Program-made: the position numbers and the translations under genes
Notes under the pieces: model-generated
Databases searched by the model: none
Seen by the model: the letters and a program-made list of their open reading frames with translations, nothing else
Told to the model about the DNA's origin: nothing
In this document: positions 10,986 to 22,299 of the stretch, piece after piece
Position numbering within the stretch: the first letter of the stretch is position 1
Layout: each line of letters begins with the position of its first letter
DNA from: Galaxea fascicularis
Lineage: Eukaryota > Cnidaria > Anthozoa > Scleractinia > Euphylliidae
Assembly: GCA_948470475.1 (NCBI GenBank)
Contig: OX419341.1
Span: 16,043,542 to 16,107,541, forward strand
Reading direction: 5' to 3'
Length of the DNA stretch: 64,000 nucleotides

Positions 10986-11255
10986 AATAAATAAATAAAA
11001 TAAATAAATACTTAATTGACCACTCCCCTAGAGGGGCTTTTCAGGGACAATGAAACAAATCATACAAATGAACACAACAGAGTTAAGAATCCCAACTGGC
11101 GGGAGGCAGACCAGTTGGCTATTTACAAGGATGACCGAGGAGTTGAACCAGGCACGAACCCAGAACAACACCAGCTAGTGGTCAGAGCGGGATTTGAACC
11201 CGGGTCACCGCATTGAAATCCAGCGCCCTTAACCACTCGGCTATCCTGCCTCCAC
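10986..11255 (-). mobile_element. tRNA-derived SINE
   Basis: On the minus strand the head carries pol III promoter boxes: A-box-like TAGCCGAGTGG at 11243-11233 and B-box GGTTCAAATC at 11200-11191, spaced as in a tRNA of the Leu/Ser class. A tRNA-unrelated body follows and the element ends in a (TTTA)n-type tail at 10986-11010. It is inserted in the LINE coding region, so it is younger than that copy. A clean target duplication was not seen. Confidence 0.75.
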
Positions 11256-13204
11256 AGCAAGAGGGAAAAAAGACGGCTTGAGCGACGGTGGCGTGCTTCC
11301 CGTTCTATGCGTGATCGTGAAGCTTAAACGTGTCAATGTAAAGTTCTTGAGGACTTGCTATCTTCATCAAGAAGTAACTATTATTCTAATCTAGTTGCTG
11401 AGAATCAGTCTAACATGAGATCGCTTTTTGCAGTTTTTAGTAAACTACTTCATCGATGTCATGAGGCGAAGTACCCAAAGCATGATTCCCCGTCCTCTTT
11501 GGCTAATGATTTTGTTCTATTCTTTGGTGACAAGATTAGAAGAATCCGTCGTGACCTTGATCAAGTCCCACCTTTGGATACTGCTGTAGATAACGGTACT
11601 CCAGGCTGTCAACTGAACATGTTTTTGACTGTTCCACCGGATGAACTCTTGAGTATCATCGGCTCAACTACCCCTAAGTCCTGTGATTTAGACCCTGTTC
11701 CTGGCCATGTACTTACTGTAAATGTCTGTTTCCTTCTATTCTCCCAGTAATACATAAGATTGTCAACCTTTCCTGGGAAACTGGTCAAATGCCTCAAATG
11801 CTTAAACAAGCTGTACTTGAACCATTGCTCAAAAAGCCCTCTCTGGATTCGAACAACTTAAAGAACTATAGGCCTATTTCTAATCTTCGTTTTATATCCA
11901 AAACCATTGAAAAATGTGTTGCTAAACAGCTGACTCAATACTTAGATATCAATGACCTTGGTGAAACATATCAATCAGCCTATAAGAGGAACCATAGTAC
12001 AGAGACAGCTCTTATTAGAGTCCACAATGACCTAGCTATGGCAATAGATCAACATCGTTCAGTTATCCTAGTACTTCTCGATCTCTTGGCTGCATTCGAT
12101 ACTGTCGATCATGGTATCCTCCTCTCTCGACTGTCCAATCGTTTTGGAATTAATTGAACTGTATTGGAATGGTTTCGATCATATTTTTCTGATCGTACTC
12201 AGTTTGTGCAAGTTAATGGTGCGTGCTCTGCTTCTCATGTTCTTGAGTTTGGTGTACCGCAGGGATCCATTCTTGGCCCGTTGTTATATTCAATGTACAC
12301 ATCCCCTCTTAGCGAGATTGCTCGATGTCATCAAATGTTCTACCATTTTTATGCCGATGACACTCAGCTATATATTACATTCAAGACGTCGTCTGTTCCT
12401 GATATGAATCTGAGTAACACCAAATTGGTAAACTGTGTTCGGGACATGGACGCATGGATGCTTTCCAACAAGCTGAAATTAAATAAAGATAAGTCTGAAG
12501 TTCTCGTAATATCCTCTTGCTATCGACCTCGGCCACCACTATCTTCTGTTGATATATGTAATGAGACTGTATCCTGCTCCCCCAGTGCACGCAATATTAG
12601 AGTTATCTTGGATCAGTCTCTTTGTATGGTTCCTCATGTCAATGCAGTCTGTCAATCGTCCTTTTTCCATCTTCGTAACATTGGTTTCATACGCAAATAT
12701 CTTACTTACGATGCTGCTAAGATCATTATTCGTGCCTTCGTAGTTTCTAAACTTGATTATTGTAATTCTTTATTGTACGGCCTACCATCCTATCTTATTC
12801 GGAAGCTTCAACATGTTCAAAATTCTGCTGCTCACCTTGTCAAACAGTGTCCAAGATTTTGCCATATTACTCCTGTCCTGAGGGATCTTCACTGGCTCCC
12901 TGTCTCCTTTCGTATTGAATTTAAAATTATGTTAATTACTTACAAAGTACTACATGATCGAGCTCCAATCTATATACAGGAACTCCTTCAATTGTATTCA
13001 CCCAGCCGAAATCTTAGATCCTCTAATAGAAATTTATTTGTTAAACCCTATTTTAATCTCAATTCGTATGGTAAACGAGCTTTTTCTGTTGTTGCTCCGG
13101 AACTTTGGAATAACTTACCGGAGGATATTAAATCTGCAAACTCAATTGATGATTTTAAACGGAAACTTAAAACATTTCTTTTTATGCGAGCTTATGAATC
13201 ATGA
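11256..13204 (+). pseudogene. LINE reverse transcriptase, L2/CR1 type
   Basis: The linker (KKRRLERRWRAS) resumes after the SINE. RT boxes follow: NYRPISNLRFISK, then AFDTVDH, then [22 protein letters not shown] (catalytic) and, at the end, LHWLPVSFRIEFKI and LRSSNRNL, which are hallmarks of L2/CR1 C-termini. Breaks: a stop near 11329, a frameshift between 11725 and 11789 and an in-frame TGA at 12155-12157. The final 346-codon stretch is open to the stop at 13204. Confidence 0.85.
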
Positions 13205-13346
13205 TGTTTTTATTTTTATCTACTGTGTATATTTATCTATTTTGTAGTTAGTCTTTTAGTTTTATCTAATTTTTGTAAACAGCGCCTTTGAATCTTGTAG
13301 TAAAGGCGCTATATAAATGGATTATTATTATTATTATTATTATTAG

Positions 13347-13989
13347 CGTGGTGGTTATTGGTTTGAGAGAGGGATTACCCTTTACGGCCTACACAAAGAC
13401 TGATCACTCTTTAGCACGGCAAATCGTACAAAGTCAAACGGAAGGAAGGAGAGCCACTTTCCTTCTAGGATGGAAGCTCATGAAATCAGAAGGTGGGTGG
13501 ACCGTCAAAAGTGACCGCTTTCAAGAACATCTTTGTGAAATTTATTTGTCCAAACCACGCTTATTAAATGATTGTTTTGCCATGAGCACGAAAGACGTGA
13601 GTGCTGCTGAAACATGTGGTTTTGCTTGGTGTGAACTAACGGGATTGAAAAAGAAAACGTTGACTGAACTTTGTCCGCGTTTTACCATCTTTGGAAAAGC
13701 AGATAACATCTTTCTTTTTGGAAAGACTTTGAGGCAACAACATAGCAGTGCTGGCAAAATCCTCACAGGACGTGTTGCCATGTGCTTCAATGTGGCTTTA
13801 AATACTAGTAAACCTTTCTATTTTTATGAAAGTAATAGGGAGCGATGGTTGCAATATAATTGTGGACCCAAAAAGGCATTTAAGCAATGTGAAAAGAAAC
13901 CCAAACTTTCTAAATGTTGTGCTATTGTTGGTACCGAAGAGATGGCTGACAAATGTCAAGCCTATGAAGAGTTATTCACTCTCTTATGA
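13347..13989 (+). CDS. Unrecognised single-exon ORF
   Basis: Immediately after the LINE tail an open frame of about 210 codons runs to a TGA at 13987-13989. Visible features: VVVIGLREGLPF, a Trp-rich segment, two cysteine-containing stretches (ETCGFAWCEL and KLSKCCAIVG), and no membrane segment or signal peptide. The frame is clean and has ordinary codon use, unlike the decayed repeats around it. The LINE has inserted at or before its 5' end, so a start codon or upstream exon may have been displaced. It could be the last exon of a host gene or an unrecognised element protein. I do not recognise the family. Confidence 0.4.
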
Positions 13990-14313
13990 CATAATTTATA
14001 AAACAAAGTGTACGACTTGCATTCTTTTATTGAAAAAGGTGTATTTGTTTACATTTCATTGTATAAGAAGTTTGTTTGAAACACTGTATCATTCCATGGG
14101 TTCTGACTCTGGTTCCTTAAAAAAGGGACACTCAAGCAGTTTTCCTTTCTCACTCGGCACGGGTTTGGGAGCGAATGGGTTTTTTCTATTTTCCAGGGCC
14201 TACCGCACGTTTTCAGAAATCAATCTCTGTTCACATGTCATACTTGGAATCATGTCCCTGTAGGTAGCAAAATGATTCCACCAAGCCATTTTCCTTAACT
14301 CTTCAATATAGTT
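13990..14313. other. No gene recognised
   Basis: Noncoding sequence between the ORF stop and the hAT MITE; nothing identified. Confidence 0.5.
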
Positions 14314-14858
14314 CAACCAGGTAGGCTCTTACCGATAGTGCTAGCACTTTTTTTGACATTATTTGGCTTCACGAGCACTTTTTTTTTTACATTTCATCCC
14401 AAAAAGCACTGCTAGCATTGTTTTGGATTTTCGACTGATTATTTGAATAATTTTGTGTTGAAAAGCACAATCTGACTTTATGTCGTCCAAAGCCGCACTT
14501 TGTCCTCATAGGTCAGCGGTTGCCTTTTAGAAACCCAGTCCATCACACTCGTTCCAAGATGGCATCATCCATGTTGTCATCGAGTAATAATGGCAATTAG
14601 CCAGCCAAGGCAGAGATAGTTTGAGAGCGTACTCTGCCATCAATCAATGGAAAAATAAGACTAGGGGCAACTGTGATGCAAAAAAACATTGATCGTTACA
14701 ATTTGTTGTTGAAAAATGTAATATTCTATGTTTAAAAGAATCGGAAAAAAGTGAGCATTTTTATGTAACCAAGGAGCACTTTTTTTGGGAAAAAACAAGC
14801 ACTGCTTTTAGCATTTAATGCTTTTTATGAGCACTTTCGCTAAGAGCCTACAACCAGG
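14314..14858. mobile_element. hAT-type MITE with 8-bp target duplication CAACCAGG
   Basis: The element occupies 14322-14850 and is flanked on both sides by CAACCAGG (14314-14321 and 14851-14858), the 8-bp duplication expected of hAT transposition. Termini are TAGGCTCTTACCG at the left and, inverted, TAGGCTCTTAGCG at the right. The interior repeats variants of AGCACTTTTTT. No transposase. Confidence 0.85.
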
Positions 14859-15335
14859 ACGCATGGAGAGGGGTCCCGCTAATCTCTGAGGTTATAGCGA
14901 TGACCTCTAGAGGGTCTATGCATTGTTCTGCTTCATCGTGAAACTCATTCCAGGTCTCCTCCACTGTATTCATCAGACTTGAATGACGCCTTTGACTCGG
15001 GTTGTTGAATTTACATCCATCACAATATTGAAGGCACAGCTTTTCAAACCAGGCATTCATCATTTTGGTATAGACTTGAATTATGGTGACAGCCGCTCAC
15101 CATGACAACACTTTCTGCTCTTGAAAGGCTTGTTTCACTTCTGTTTGAGGACCTTAGGACATGGAAACGATTTGTGTGCCATCTTCACGCAAACAGCGCT
15201 AACAATTCAGTGTAACCGTGTGTATGTAAATTGAATTGACGGGAACCAATGACAGCTGACTTTTTCTTTTTGACAGAATCGCTGTCTATTCTGAACCATT
15301 TGAGTTGTTTGAGCTCAAATAAATACGCTGGGATG

Positions 15336-15406
15336 TTAAAAAAAAAAAGTGCTCGTGAATCCAAATAATGTCCAAAAAAGTACTAGCACTATCGGTAAGA
15401 GCCTAG
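15336..15406. mobile_element. Terminal fragment of a second copy of the hAT MITE
   Basis: Read on the minus strand, this end matches the first about 65 bp of the 14322 terminus (TAGGCTCTTACCGATAGTGC, then the ATTATTTGG and CACGAGCAC words) with few differences, and stops at an A/T run. No partner end or target duplication was found, so it is a truncated copy or part of a larger composite with the first. Confidence 0.65.
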
Positions 15407-15426
15407 AGGGAGGGCCGTTAGCCAAA

Positions 15427-15656
15427 AGCCTTTCTTGGGTTCTGCACTTAATAATCATTTACGTAGGCATCTCACAGGGGTTAAGTTGAATGGCAGTGAA
15501 ACACCTCATAGTTTTAGGCTCTGCCTTTCAAACACTCTTGATATGCTAGGTTGTTCGCACTATATATCCCGTTACTTAGGATGGTGCAGTGGGGGTATGG
15601 CTTGGCATTATACCAGGATGTGCAATACCGCCGGTTCTTATGCGATGAGGCAGTGA
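15427..15656 (+). pseudogene. Tyrosine recombinase C-terminal fragment
   Basis: About 70 codons contain LNNHLRRHL, the H-x-x-R box in TPHSFR, then LLGCS-like LDMLGCS, YLGWCSGGMAWHYTR. The H-x-x-R box, a GW-S motif and a terminal H-Y-T-R with the presumptive nucleophile tyrosine fit the end of a phage-integrase-type catalytic domain as used by Crypton- and DIRS-like elements. It differs from both the DIRS copy at 3.5 kb and the zinc-finger recombinases at 45-60 kb. Truncated upstream by the hAT fragment. Confidence 0.55.
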
Positions 15657-15740
15657 GTATGCAGTGAGGATATGGTACTATATATATATTTTTTTTGGGG
15701 GGGGGGGGTGGATACTGATAGTTAGAATGTAAATCAACTA

Positions 15741-15775
15741 CAGTACTGTGCAAAAGTAATGAGAGCGAATTTCGA
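15741..15775 (+). repeat. Left terminal inverted repeat of the Tc1-type element
   Basis: Begins CAGTACTGTGCAAAAG directly after TA at 15739-15740; identical for 35 bp to the reverse complement of 22544-22578. Confidence 0.85.
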
Positions 15776-15995
15776 CGAATTTCGTCTATTGTTCTTGCGA
15801 ATTTTCGCCGACAAATCGTCGAAAATTCGCGCGGTATTTCGCATCGCTCAATGCGATATTTCGAAGAAAATGCGGCGAAATGATGCGAATTCTTTCGAAA
15901 TTTCGAAGTATCGAACTTTCGTTGCTGCGAACTCTTTCGAAATTTCGAAGTAACGAACTTTCGTTTCTTCGAATTTTCGAAGCAGTGAACTGTCG
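15763..15995. repeat. Left subterminal TTCGAA-rich zone
   Basis: Dense cluster of the palindromic words TTTCGAAATTTCGAA, GAATTTCG and CGAAAATTCG. The same vocabulary fills 22300-22560 at the other end. Such zones often hold transposase-binding sites; that role is inferred. Confidence 0.7.
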
Positions 15996-16399
15996 TTAAA
16001 AATACACTGCATGTACATTATAATTGCAGTAACATACATAACTCGGAACTAAACGCGCTCTGTTGATTTATTTACACCACGACTGAAGAGCGTTTCAAAA
16101 ATGAGCTAGAGAGATTTAGCCCGCACTCTGCTTCAGTAGAGTAACGTTTGTTTTTAGACAAGACTAACTGTCAAGGACTGAATCGTAATGACAACAAGCG
16201 GGATTGTACTCCATGATCTTGATTACGCATGCATATTTCTGGTTGAAGTCTAACTCCGATTGAAGGCCATGATTGCAATGTTTTGATCCTCTTCATAGAC
16301 AAAAAGCGTTTTGACTTGCATACCAGTAGTTAACGGCTGCGTAGGAGGCAACTGTAAAACTAAATAAATATAAGAAACAAATCTTGATTCATCATCTAG

Positions 16400-16405
16400 T
16401 TTATT
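16400..16405 (-). promoter_or_regulatory. Polyadenylation signal AATAAA for the BEN gene
   Basis: AATAAA on the minus strand about 92 bp after the TAA stop. Confidence 0.55.
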
Positions 16406-16496
16406 TAAGGTTTACATTGCATTCCAAAAAACAAAGAAAACCAATCTGAAATCTACGTAGATTACACGCAAAAATACACACACAGCTGCTAACGAA

Positions 16497-19241
16497 TTAA
16501 TCTTGCCTAGTTTGTTTGTCGCTATTTTTTCTCAAGTTTTGGCAGCGTTTGCCGATGCTTATTTTGCATGACTCCCACATGTGGTTAATTTCGTCTCTGT
16601 CTCTGCACTGGTAGCCGAAGCTCCTTCTCACTTCCGCTGAAACAAAACAAAGTTCTTGGTGAGTACTCAAGTTTGGTAATACGCAAATTACAGATCTGTA
16701 TTTTGCGAAACTAAGTATTTCTGACCTCTTGGCTCGCCGCTTTTTGTCCAGAACTCATCATTGTAAGGTGGTATATTTACAAAAAGCGTTTACAAATGTA
16801 ATAAAGCAGGTAAAAGTTCGCTGTGATCCGTGACAAATTCAAAACTCTGCACTTCCGGTGTTTATTCTTTTGTTTACATTACAACGCGCGCCGAACCATG
16901 ATCTCATTTGATATCATTATTTTACCCTGCATTTCTTTTCATTTCGTTTCGCAAAATATAGTAAGCCCTCTTCCTTACACAATCGCAAATGTTTGAATTG
17001 AATATTCAAGGATGAAAACAGATTTAATGTTGTTAGCTTACCTTTGATTGAAGTAATGATTCTGTGATCCAGAGGAGCGAAGTCCTTGCTGCCATGAACT
17101 GTGGAATTCATAAGGACCTCCTTTGAAAACAGCTTGTCAACGAGCCACAGGGCCATAACGGTTGGCTTTGTCGCTGCCTTTGCGAAATCAAAGTCCACTT
17201 TCGCCAACTGGACCTCTTCAACTCCTCCGACTTTGATTCTCTCTGATAACAGGAATTATAAACAAAACACCGGTGAACAATGCGTTTCATCAAATTGCGA
17301 GGGCTCAGTTGTTTGAAAGCCGATAATTAACACTAATCTACGCGAGGTTTTCATCTCGTTCATTAAAAGTGATTTCAAAGCCTAGTTTCAAGCTAAAGAA
17401 AAGTCTAAGTCAAAACTGTGGGCCAAAACTCTTCTGGAAGAATCTTTATTGATTCACGTTAATCCAGGATTAGCTTAATCGGGCTTCAGATGTCAAGAAA
17501 ATTTCATTGAACGTAAGCCATAAAAACTTTCATACCTGCGGAATCAAAGTCCGTTTGTCGAATTAGCTCGTCCAGCACCTGGTCAGGTTCTGTCATGCAA
17601 GGCGTGTGATGTAGGTCACTTTTGTCTGCAGCCGGTTCCTGTCTGAAGCGCACAGGTGGCGTATACGGCAGCTCTGGTGTTCCCGTAGTGCTACACTGGG
17701 TTGCTCGGAAGGGCTGTGTTGTCACTAGACTCAGCAGTCTGTCCAGCTTGGCCTCCTGTTTTGCATATGAACACTCGAGCCGCTCTAGAATTGTCCTTAC
17801 AAATCGAAGCTCGTTCACTGTCTGGTCCTGCTTGTTTGAGCTGCATTTCTTGCCTGTGCTAACCTAAATAAAAAATAAGTGCGTATCAATTATGTTATCG
17901 TTTACCAATATGACAAAGGCTGACCCTGTTCACTAAATTGACAACCAGAATCAAGCCAGAACCGCCAAATTCACAACTCGGATACCGCGTCATGAATTTC
18001 ACTGTAAACACAACTCGGATTTTTGACGTAGAAATCCGCGGATTTTGACAGTAGAAATACGAGTTGTAAATTTAGCGGTGAACACAACTCGGATTTTGAC
18101 GTAGAAAACCTAGTTGTACGTTTTGCTATTAAAATACATGTAATGATGTCCTATATGAGCCACTGTATAAAAGTGAACAAAGTCAACAACTTACAATGGC
18201 CGTCGAATTGTCCACAGTTCTGATTGCTTTGGATAGCAGGCTTCCAAAGTTTATGTTGTCTGACTCCTCCTCTGACTCTAGGAAGTGTGGCATTTCTTCA
18301 GGTGTCTCCTGCACAGGTTTCTCACTGTCTCTCATTTTTCGTTGGGGGTTATAGGCCACCAGCGGGAAATCTTCGCCGTCCGAGCTGTCATCGGATTTGT
18401 CTTCGATACTTTCATAAACCTTGCTGGGGGACGCGGCGTCCAGAACCTGCGTTCAAGACACAAACAAAGTTGAATCTATCTATCTGACTTTACGTACGTA
18501 AATAAAATGAGAGGCGATCTATGAGCACATTTGCACATTTTAAGACCATTATAAAATCGAATCAGTCCTTACAAAAACGTAGCGAAAAACATAAAAATCT
18601 GGCACCGATTGCTCAAAACACGATTAAGCTAATTGAAGTTTTAAAACGTCAACTTTCAATCCAGTCTGAAATTAAGCAACGCTTAGCAATTGAAAATATT
18701 TTTCGAAAGAGAGCAAACAATTATCCTGCTAGCCGCTTATATTAAACCACGAGATAATTTCTATTGATAGTTTGATGTAACATCAAGCAATTTTCTTTTA
18801 CATACCTTTCCTTTTGGTTTTTCCTTTGGCTTGGGCTTGTCTGTTTTCGTTTTCTTGCGGCGTTCAGCGGAAGACGTGGCTTCTGGTATCTAAACACGAA
18901 AATCATGAACTTATTATTAGGAGATACCATTGAATTAAAATGATAAAGCTATTCACTGGTCGATGATAAAACAGACAAGAGGAAATAATGAAATGACTGA
19001 AAGTACTTACCAGTTTACGTTTTGCTTTTGTCTGACGCGGCTGGGGCTCATCAACTGGAAGCTCGATCTCTTCGATGAGTGGGTAGCAGGTAATGGTTGC
19101 AGCGAACTCCTTTTTCCCTTTTCCCCAGATTACTCTAACTTTTTGCCCTTGCTTAAGAGGTGATGGATCTACAATGGTTGAGCGTACAACATCCGAATAC
19201 ATCCCACGGCTCCAATTCACTCGTGCTATTTGCTTACTCAT
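16497..19241 (-). CDS. BEN-domain protein, six exons, complete
   Basis: Exons read on the minus strand: 19241-19011, 18889-18806, 18446-18195, 17863-17536, 17242-17042 and 16636-16497, giving about 411 residues. Every junction has a GT donor (GTAAGT, GTATGT, GTAAGT, GTATGA, GTAAGC) and AG acceptor, and all phases agree. The N-terminal about 65 residues look like a small beta domain (QGQKVRVIWGKGKKEFAAT); exon 2 is Lys/Pro-rich and probably carries a nuclear localisation signal; exon 3 is acidic; exon 4 has a probable coiled coil (about residues 205-235). Exons 5-6 hold a BEN domain (ALWLVDKLFSKEVL, then PLDHRIITSIK). BEN domains bind DNA and recruit chromatin repressors. AATAAA lies at 16405-16400. 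The gene sits inside the Tc1-type element on the same strand as its transposase. Confidence 0.8.
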
Positions 19242-19439
19242 TCTTCCTAGGTATGGTTTGATGGCACAATAAACGTTGACAGATACCTCACAACTGTACT
19301 TCGCCTTTTTATAGTTGGTAGGAAGCTCGTTGGGATTGAAAATCCTTTATCGTGATTGGCTCTGACAGATTTTACTGTTTCAGGTGTTTCAAAATTTAAA
19401 TTTTGTTTGTTTAAAGATCCCGCTTTCAAAGATGTTGTG

Positions 19440-20600
19440 CTTTTTGGGGGAGGGCGATCGTGTGCCGCCTCTTCTGTTTAAAAAATTTCGCACCCTATTG
19501 TTTTGTATGATTGAATAAACTTGTCAGTTTTAACTATAAATAACTTGTTTAACCGGTCCAAAACATTTTATTTTAGGCATAATGTTTTCCGCTTTAATTT
19601 TGCGTCTCCAACCAGTTCAAAAAAGAGAGCCATTTCAGTCTTTCAGTCCTGAGCTTTCATATATATTTTTTTCTTTCTTGTTCTTTTTCAGGGGGGCGGC
19701 GAGCACGTGCCGCCTCTGCTGTTGAAAAAACTTCACACGCTATTGTGTAGTCTGTTTGAATAAATTTGTTTGTACTAATTATTAATTGTTGAACTAGTGC
19801 AATGCAGTGTTTATTTTAACGCATTTCAGTGTTAGTCATAGGAATGTTGAGCGTTCTAGTCTCTCTTAGTTGCGTTGGTAGGAAGCTATATATTTTTTCT
19901 TTCTTGTTCTTTTCAGGGGGGCGGGGAGCGCGTGCCACCTTTGCTGTCGAAAAAACTACACACGCTATTGTGTAGTCTGTTTGAATAAATTTGTTTGTAC
20001 TAATCATTAATTGTTGAACTAGTGCAATGCAGTGTTTATTTTAACGCATTTGAGTGTTAGTCATAGGAATGTTGAGCGTTCTAGTCTCTCTTAGTTGCGT
20101 TGGTAGGAAGCTATATATTTTTTCTTTCTTGTTCTTTTTCAAGGGGGCGGGGAGCGCGTGCCGCCTCTGCTGTCGAAAAAACTACACACGCTATTGTGTA
20201 GTCTGTTTGAATAAATTTGTTTGTACTAATCATTAATTGTTGAACTAGTGCAATGCAGTGTTTATTTTAACGCATTTCAGTGTTAGTCATAGGAATGTTG
20301 AGTGTTCTAGTCTCTCTTAGTTGCGTTGGTAGGAAGCTGTATATTTTTTCTTTCTTGTTCTTTTTCAGGGGGAGGGGAGCGCGTGCCGCCTCTGCTGTTG
20401 AAAAAACTTCACACGCTATTGTGTAGTCTGTTTGAATAAATTTGTTTGTACTAATTATTAATTGTTGAACTAGTGCAATGCAGTGTTTATTTTAACGCAT
20501 TTCAGTGTTAGTCACAGGAATGTTGAGTGTTCTAGTCTCTCTTGGTTGCATTGGTTATCTTCGCAGCTTGCGCGTGCCCCTTCTACTGTTAAAAAAAACC
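19440..20600. repeat. 225-bp minisatellite, four to five copies
   Basis: The landmark GTTAGTCA recurs at 19831, 20056, 20282 and 20507, a period of 225-226 bp. Each unit contains GCGTGCCGCCTCTGCTG, an AATAAATTTG word and CTCTCTTAGTTGCG. A diverged first unit begins near 19440. It lies between the BEN gene start and the transposase stop, inside the Tc1-type element. Confidence 0.85.
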
Positions 20601-21115
20601 CTACACCATTTTTAGTCTGTTTGAATAATAACTGCCACTCATGTTCACCAAGAATCTCCATTTTACAGATTATTCAGTCCGGCTTTAAAAGATTTTCGCT
20701 TTCTTCATTTTAGATATTACCTGTAACGGTATACCTTCAGAGGTGTCTCGCATCCAAGCTATGTAGCACATCCCGTTTAAATTGTGGATTCCTAAACCCC
20801 TCTATCAAATTAAAGCTAATAGAACTGGCTATAAAACTATAACAAGAATTTTGAAATACTGTAAAATTAATTATCGAATTTGTAATTACCCGTTCCCGTT
20901 CCCCGTTCCTCGATTCACTGTTCCTGCTCCGGTAAAGATAGCCCATGTGTGGCTGTTGGTTTTTTTTTTTTTCAAAGACGCGATTTAGCACTATGACGCG
21001 TAAATAATGCACGCGCGCACTAAAGATTTAAGAACTTTATTGGCCATTGACTTTTCTCATAATTGGTGGCTCCTAAAGGAGCCGTTTTTAATTGTGTTAC
21101 CAGCAACCAGCAACA
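20601..21115. other. No gene; spacer between minisatellite and transposase
   Basis: A+T-rich; contains a short C/T-rich direct repeat (CCCGTTCCCGTTCCCC near 20890). Nothing coding recognised. Confidence 0.5.
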
Positions 21116-22126
21116 CTAATGTCTTGTCGCCGTGCCGCCTTCAGCAATGACGTCTGGGATGACTTCATACACGACATGATCAATGTATTTGTTGCATTTC
21201 TCTATGGTGACCTTCTTTCTCCAAAACTTCTTTATTCCATTCACAAGTTCTTGTTTGGTCTGAGGCTTTACTTTTGTTTCCAAATAGAACTTAAGCTCAT
21301 GCCACATATCTTCGATGGGGTTCATGTCTGGGCTTTCCGGGGGAGTTCGCCACCAGTTGATTCTGTTTTCTTCAAAGAAAGTCTTTGCAGTTTTCGAAGT
21401 GTGCTTCGGATCGTTGTCCTGCATGAAGCGGTGGTCTGGCAGTTTTTCACGGATGAAGGGGAGAACATTGTCCTTCAAAATGCTGCAGTAAAGACCGGCT
21501 TCCATTATCCCTTCGAAGATGCAGATTTGGGTAGCACTGTGCCTGCTGATACCAGCCCAAACGTGAACTTTGAGGGGGTGCTTTGGTTTAGGCTTTCTCT
21601 TAGGTGGTTCACCAACCTTCCGGTAGCACGTACGGCGGAACTGCTGAAGAGAGATGGAACATTCATCGCTAAAGATGATGTTGTCAAAGGTGTCTTCAGT
21701 GGCTATCACTCGCTGTGCGAACTCGAGTCTCTTGGTCTTGTTTATGTCGCGGATCAGCTGGCAGTACTTCGTGTTTTGAAGAGTCCATCCTTGGTCTTTG
21801 CGTGCTCTTCGAACAGTTGATGGATGCACTTCCACGCCACGCTTGAAAAGCTTCTTTTGGATTTGGCGGCTGGTTGCTTCGTCATTTTTCCGCATCTGTG
21901 CCTCGATAAATGCCTTGGCAGATGCGTTCAGCTTTCTTGGCCGACCGGACTTCGGGAGGTTGTCGACGGAACCGGTAAGTTTTATCTTCTTAACTATTCT
22001 AGCCACGCTCTGATAGCTGACGAAAGAACCTTCGTCTCTTAATTTTGTGAACATCGCTAGCAGCTGCAAGCCATTTTCGTTGAGAGATTGAATTCGCTTT
22101 CGAGTGTAAAGTGAGACTTTAGGCAT
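21116..22126 (-). CDS. Tc1-family transposase (DD34E), apparently intact
   Basis: Cut-and-paste transposase that binds terminal inverted repeats and inserts at TA. From the preferred ATG at 22126 (MPKVSLYTRKRIQ; an upstream in-frame ATG at 22174 would add 16 unrelated residues) it is 336 residues, normal for the family. N-terminal paired helix-turn-helix DNA-binding region (about residues 1-105) with the linker SGRPRKL; catalytic domain with IIFSDEC (first Asp), MQDNDPKHTS (second Asp) and NPIEDMW (Glu), exactly 34 residues between the last two. No frameshift or stop. Its 5' end faces the right terminus. The stop is followed by the minisatellite and then the BEN gene. Confidence 0.9.
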   Translation of the reverse strand: MPKVSLYTRKRIQSLNENGLQLLAMFTKLRDEGSFVSYQSVARIVKKIKLTGSVDNLPKSGRPRKLNASAKAFIEAQMRKNDEATSRQIQKKLFKRGVEVHPSTVRRARKDQGWTLQNTKYCQLIRDINKTKRLEFAQRVIATEDTFDNIIFSDECSISLQQFRRTCYRKVGEPPKRKPKPKHPLKVHVWAGISRHSATQICIFEGIMEAGLYCSILKDNVLPFIREKLPDHRFMQDNDPKHTSKTAKTFFEENRINWWRTPPESPDMNPIEDMWHELKFYLETKVKPQTKQELVNGIKKFWRKKVTIEKCNKYIDHVVYEVIPDVIAEGGTATRH

Positions 22127-22299
22127 GATGGAGCAACTGTAAACAGTGTGATAACAAATGACTGAAGATGACATTTATACAAAACCCGTTGCCATGATAC
22201 CATCACGATACCATGATGCCTTGTTGTCTCAAATAGGGTTGATCAGAGGAAGCGGAAGCCTTCTTACACTGTACAATGTACTTACCTCAGCCTCGAAAA

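Larger units (their letters stand above)
9845..13345 (+). mobile_element. L2/CR1-type LINE, decayed, split by a SINE
   Basis: Endonuclease, reverse transcriptase and a characteristic 3' end are all present on the plus strand. The 3' end reads GGCGCTATATAAATGG followed by (ATT)n at 13313-13345, the microsatellite tail typical of L2-type LINEs. A SINE has inserted between endonuclease and RT. Several frameshifts and stops show it is inactive. The 5' boundary is placed where the minisatellite ends. Confidence 0.85.

Noticed and set aside
11161..11252. Possible tRNA gene on the minus strand
   Set aside because: Pol III boxes are present, but the acceptor-stem pairing is not evident and the sequence continues into a SINE body with a (TTTA)n tail.
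21092..21820. 242-residue plus-strand ORF
   Set aside because: Antisense shadow of the Tc1 transposase, which has complete catalytic motifs on the minus strand.
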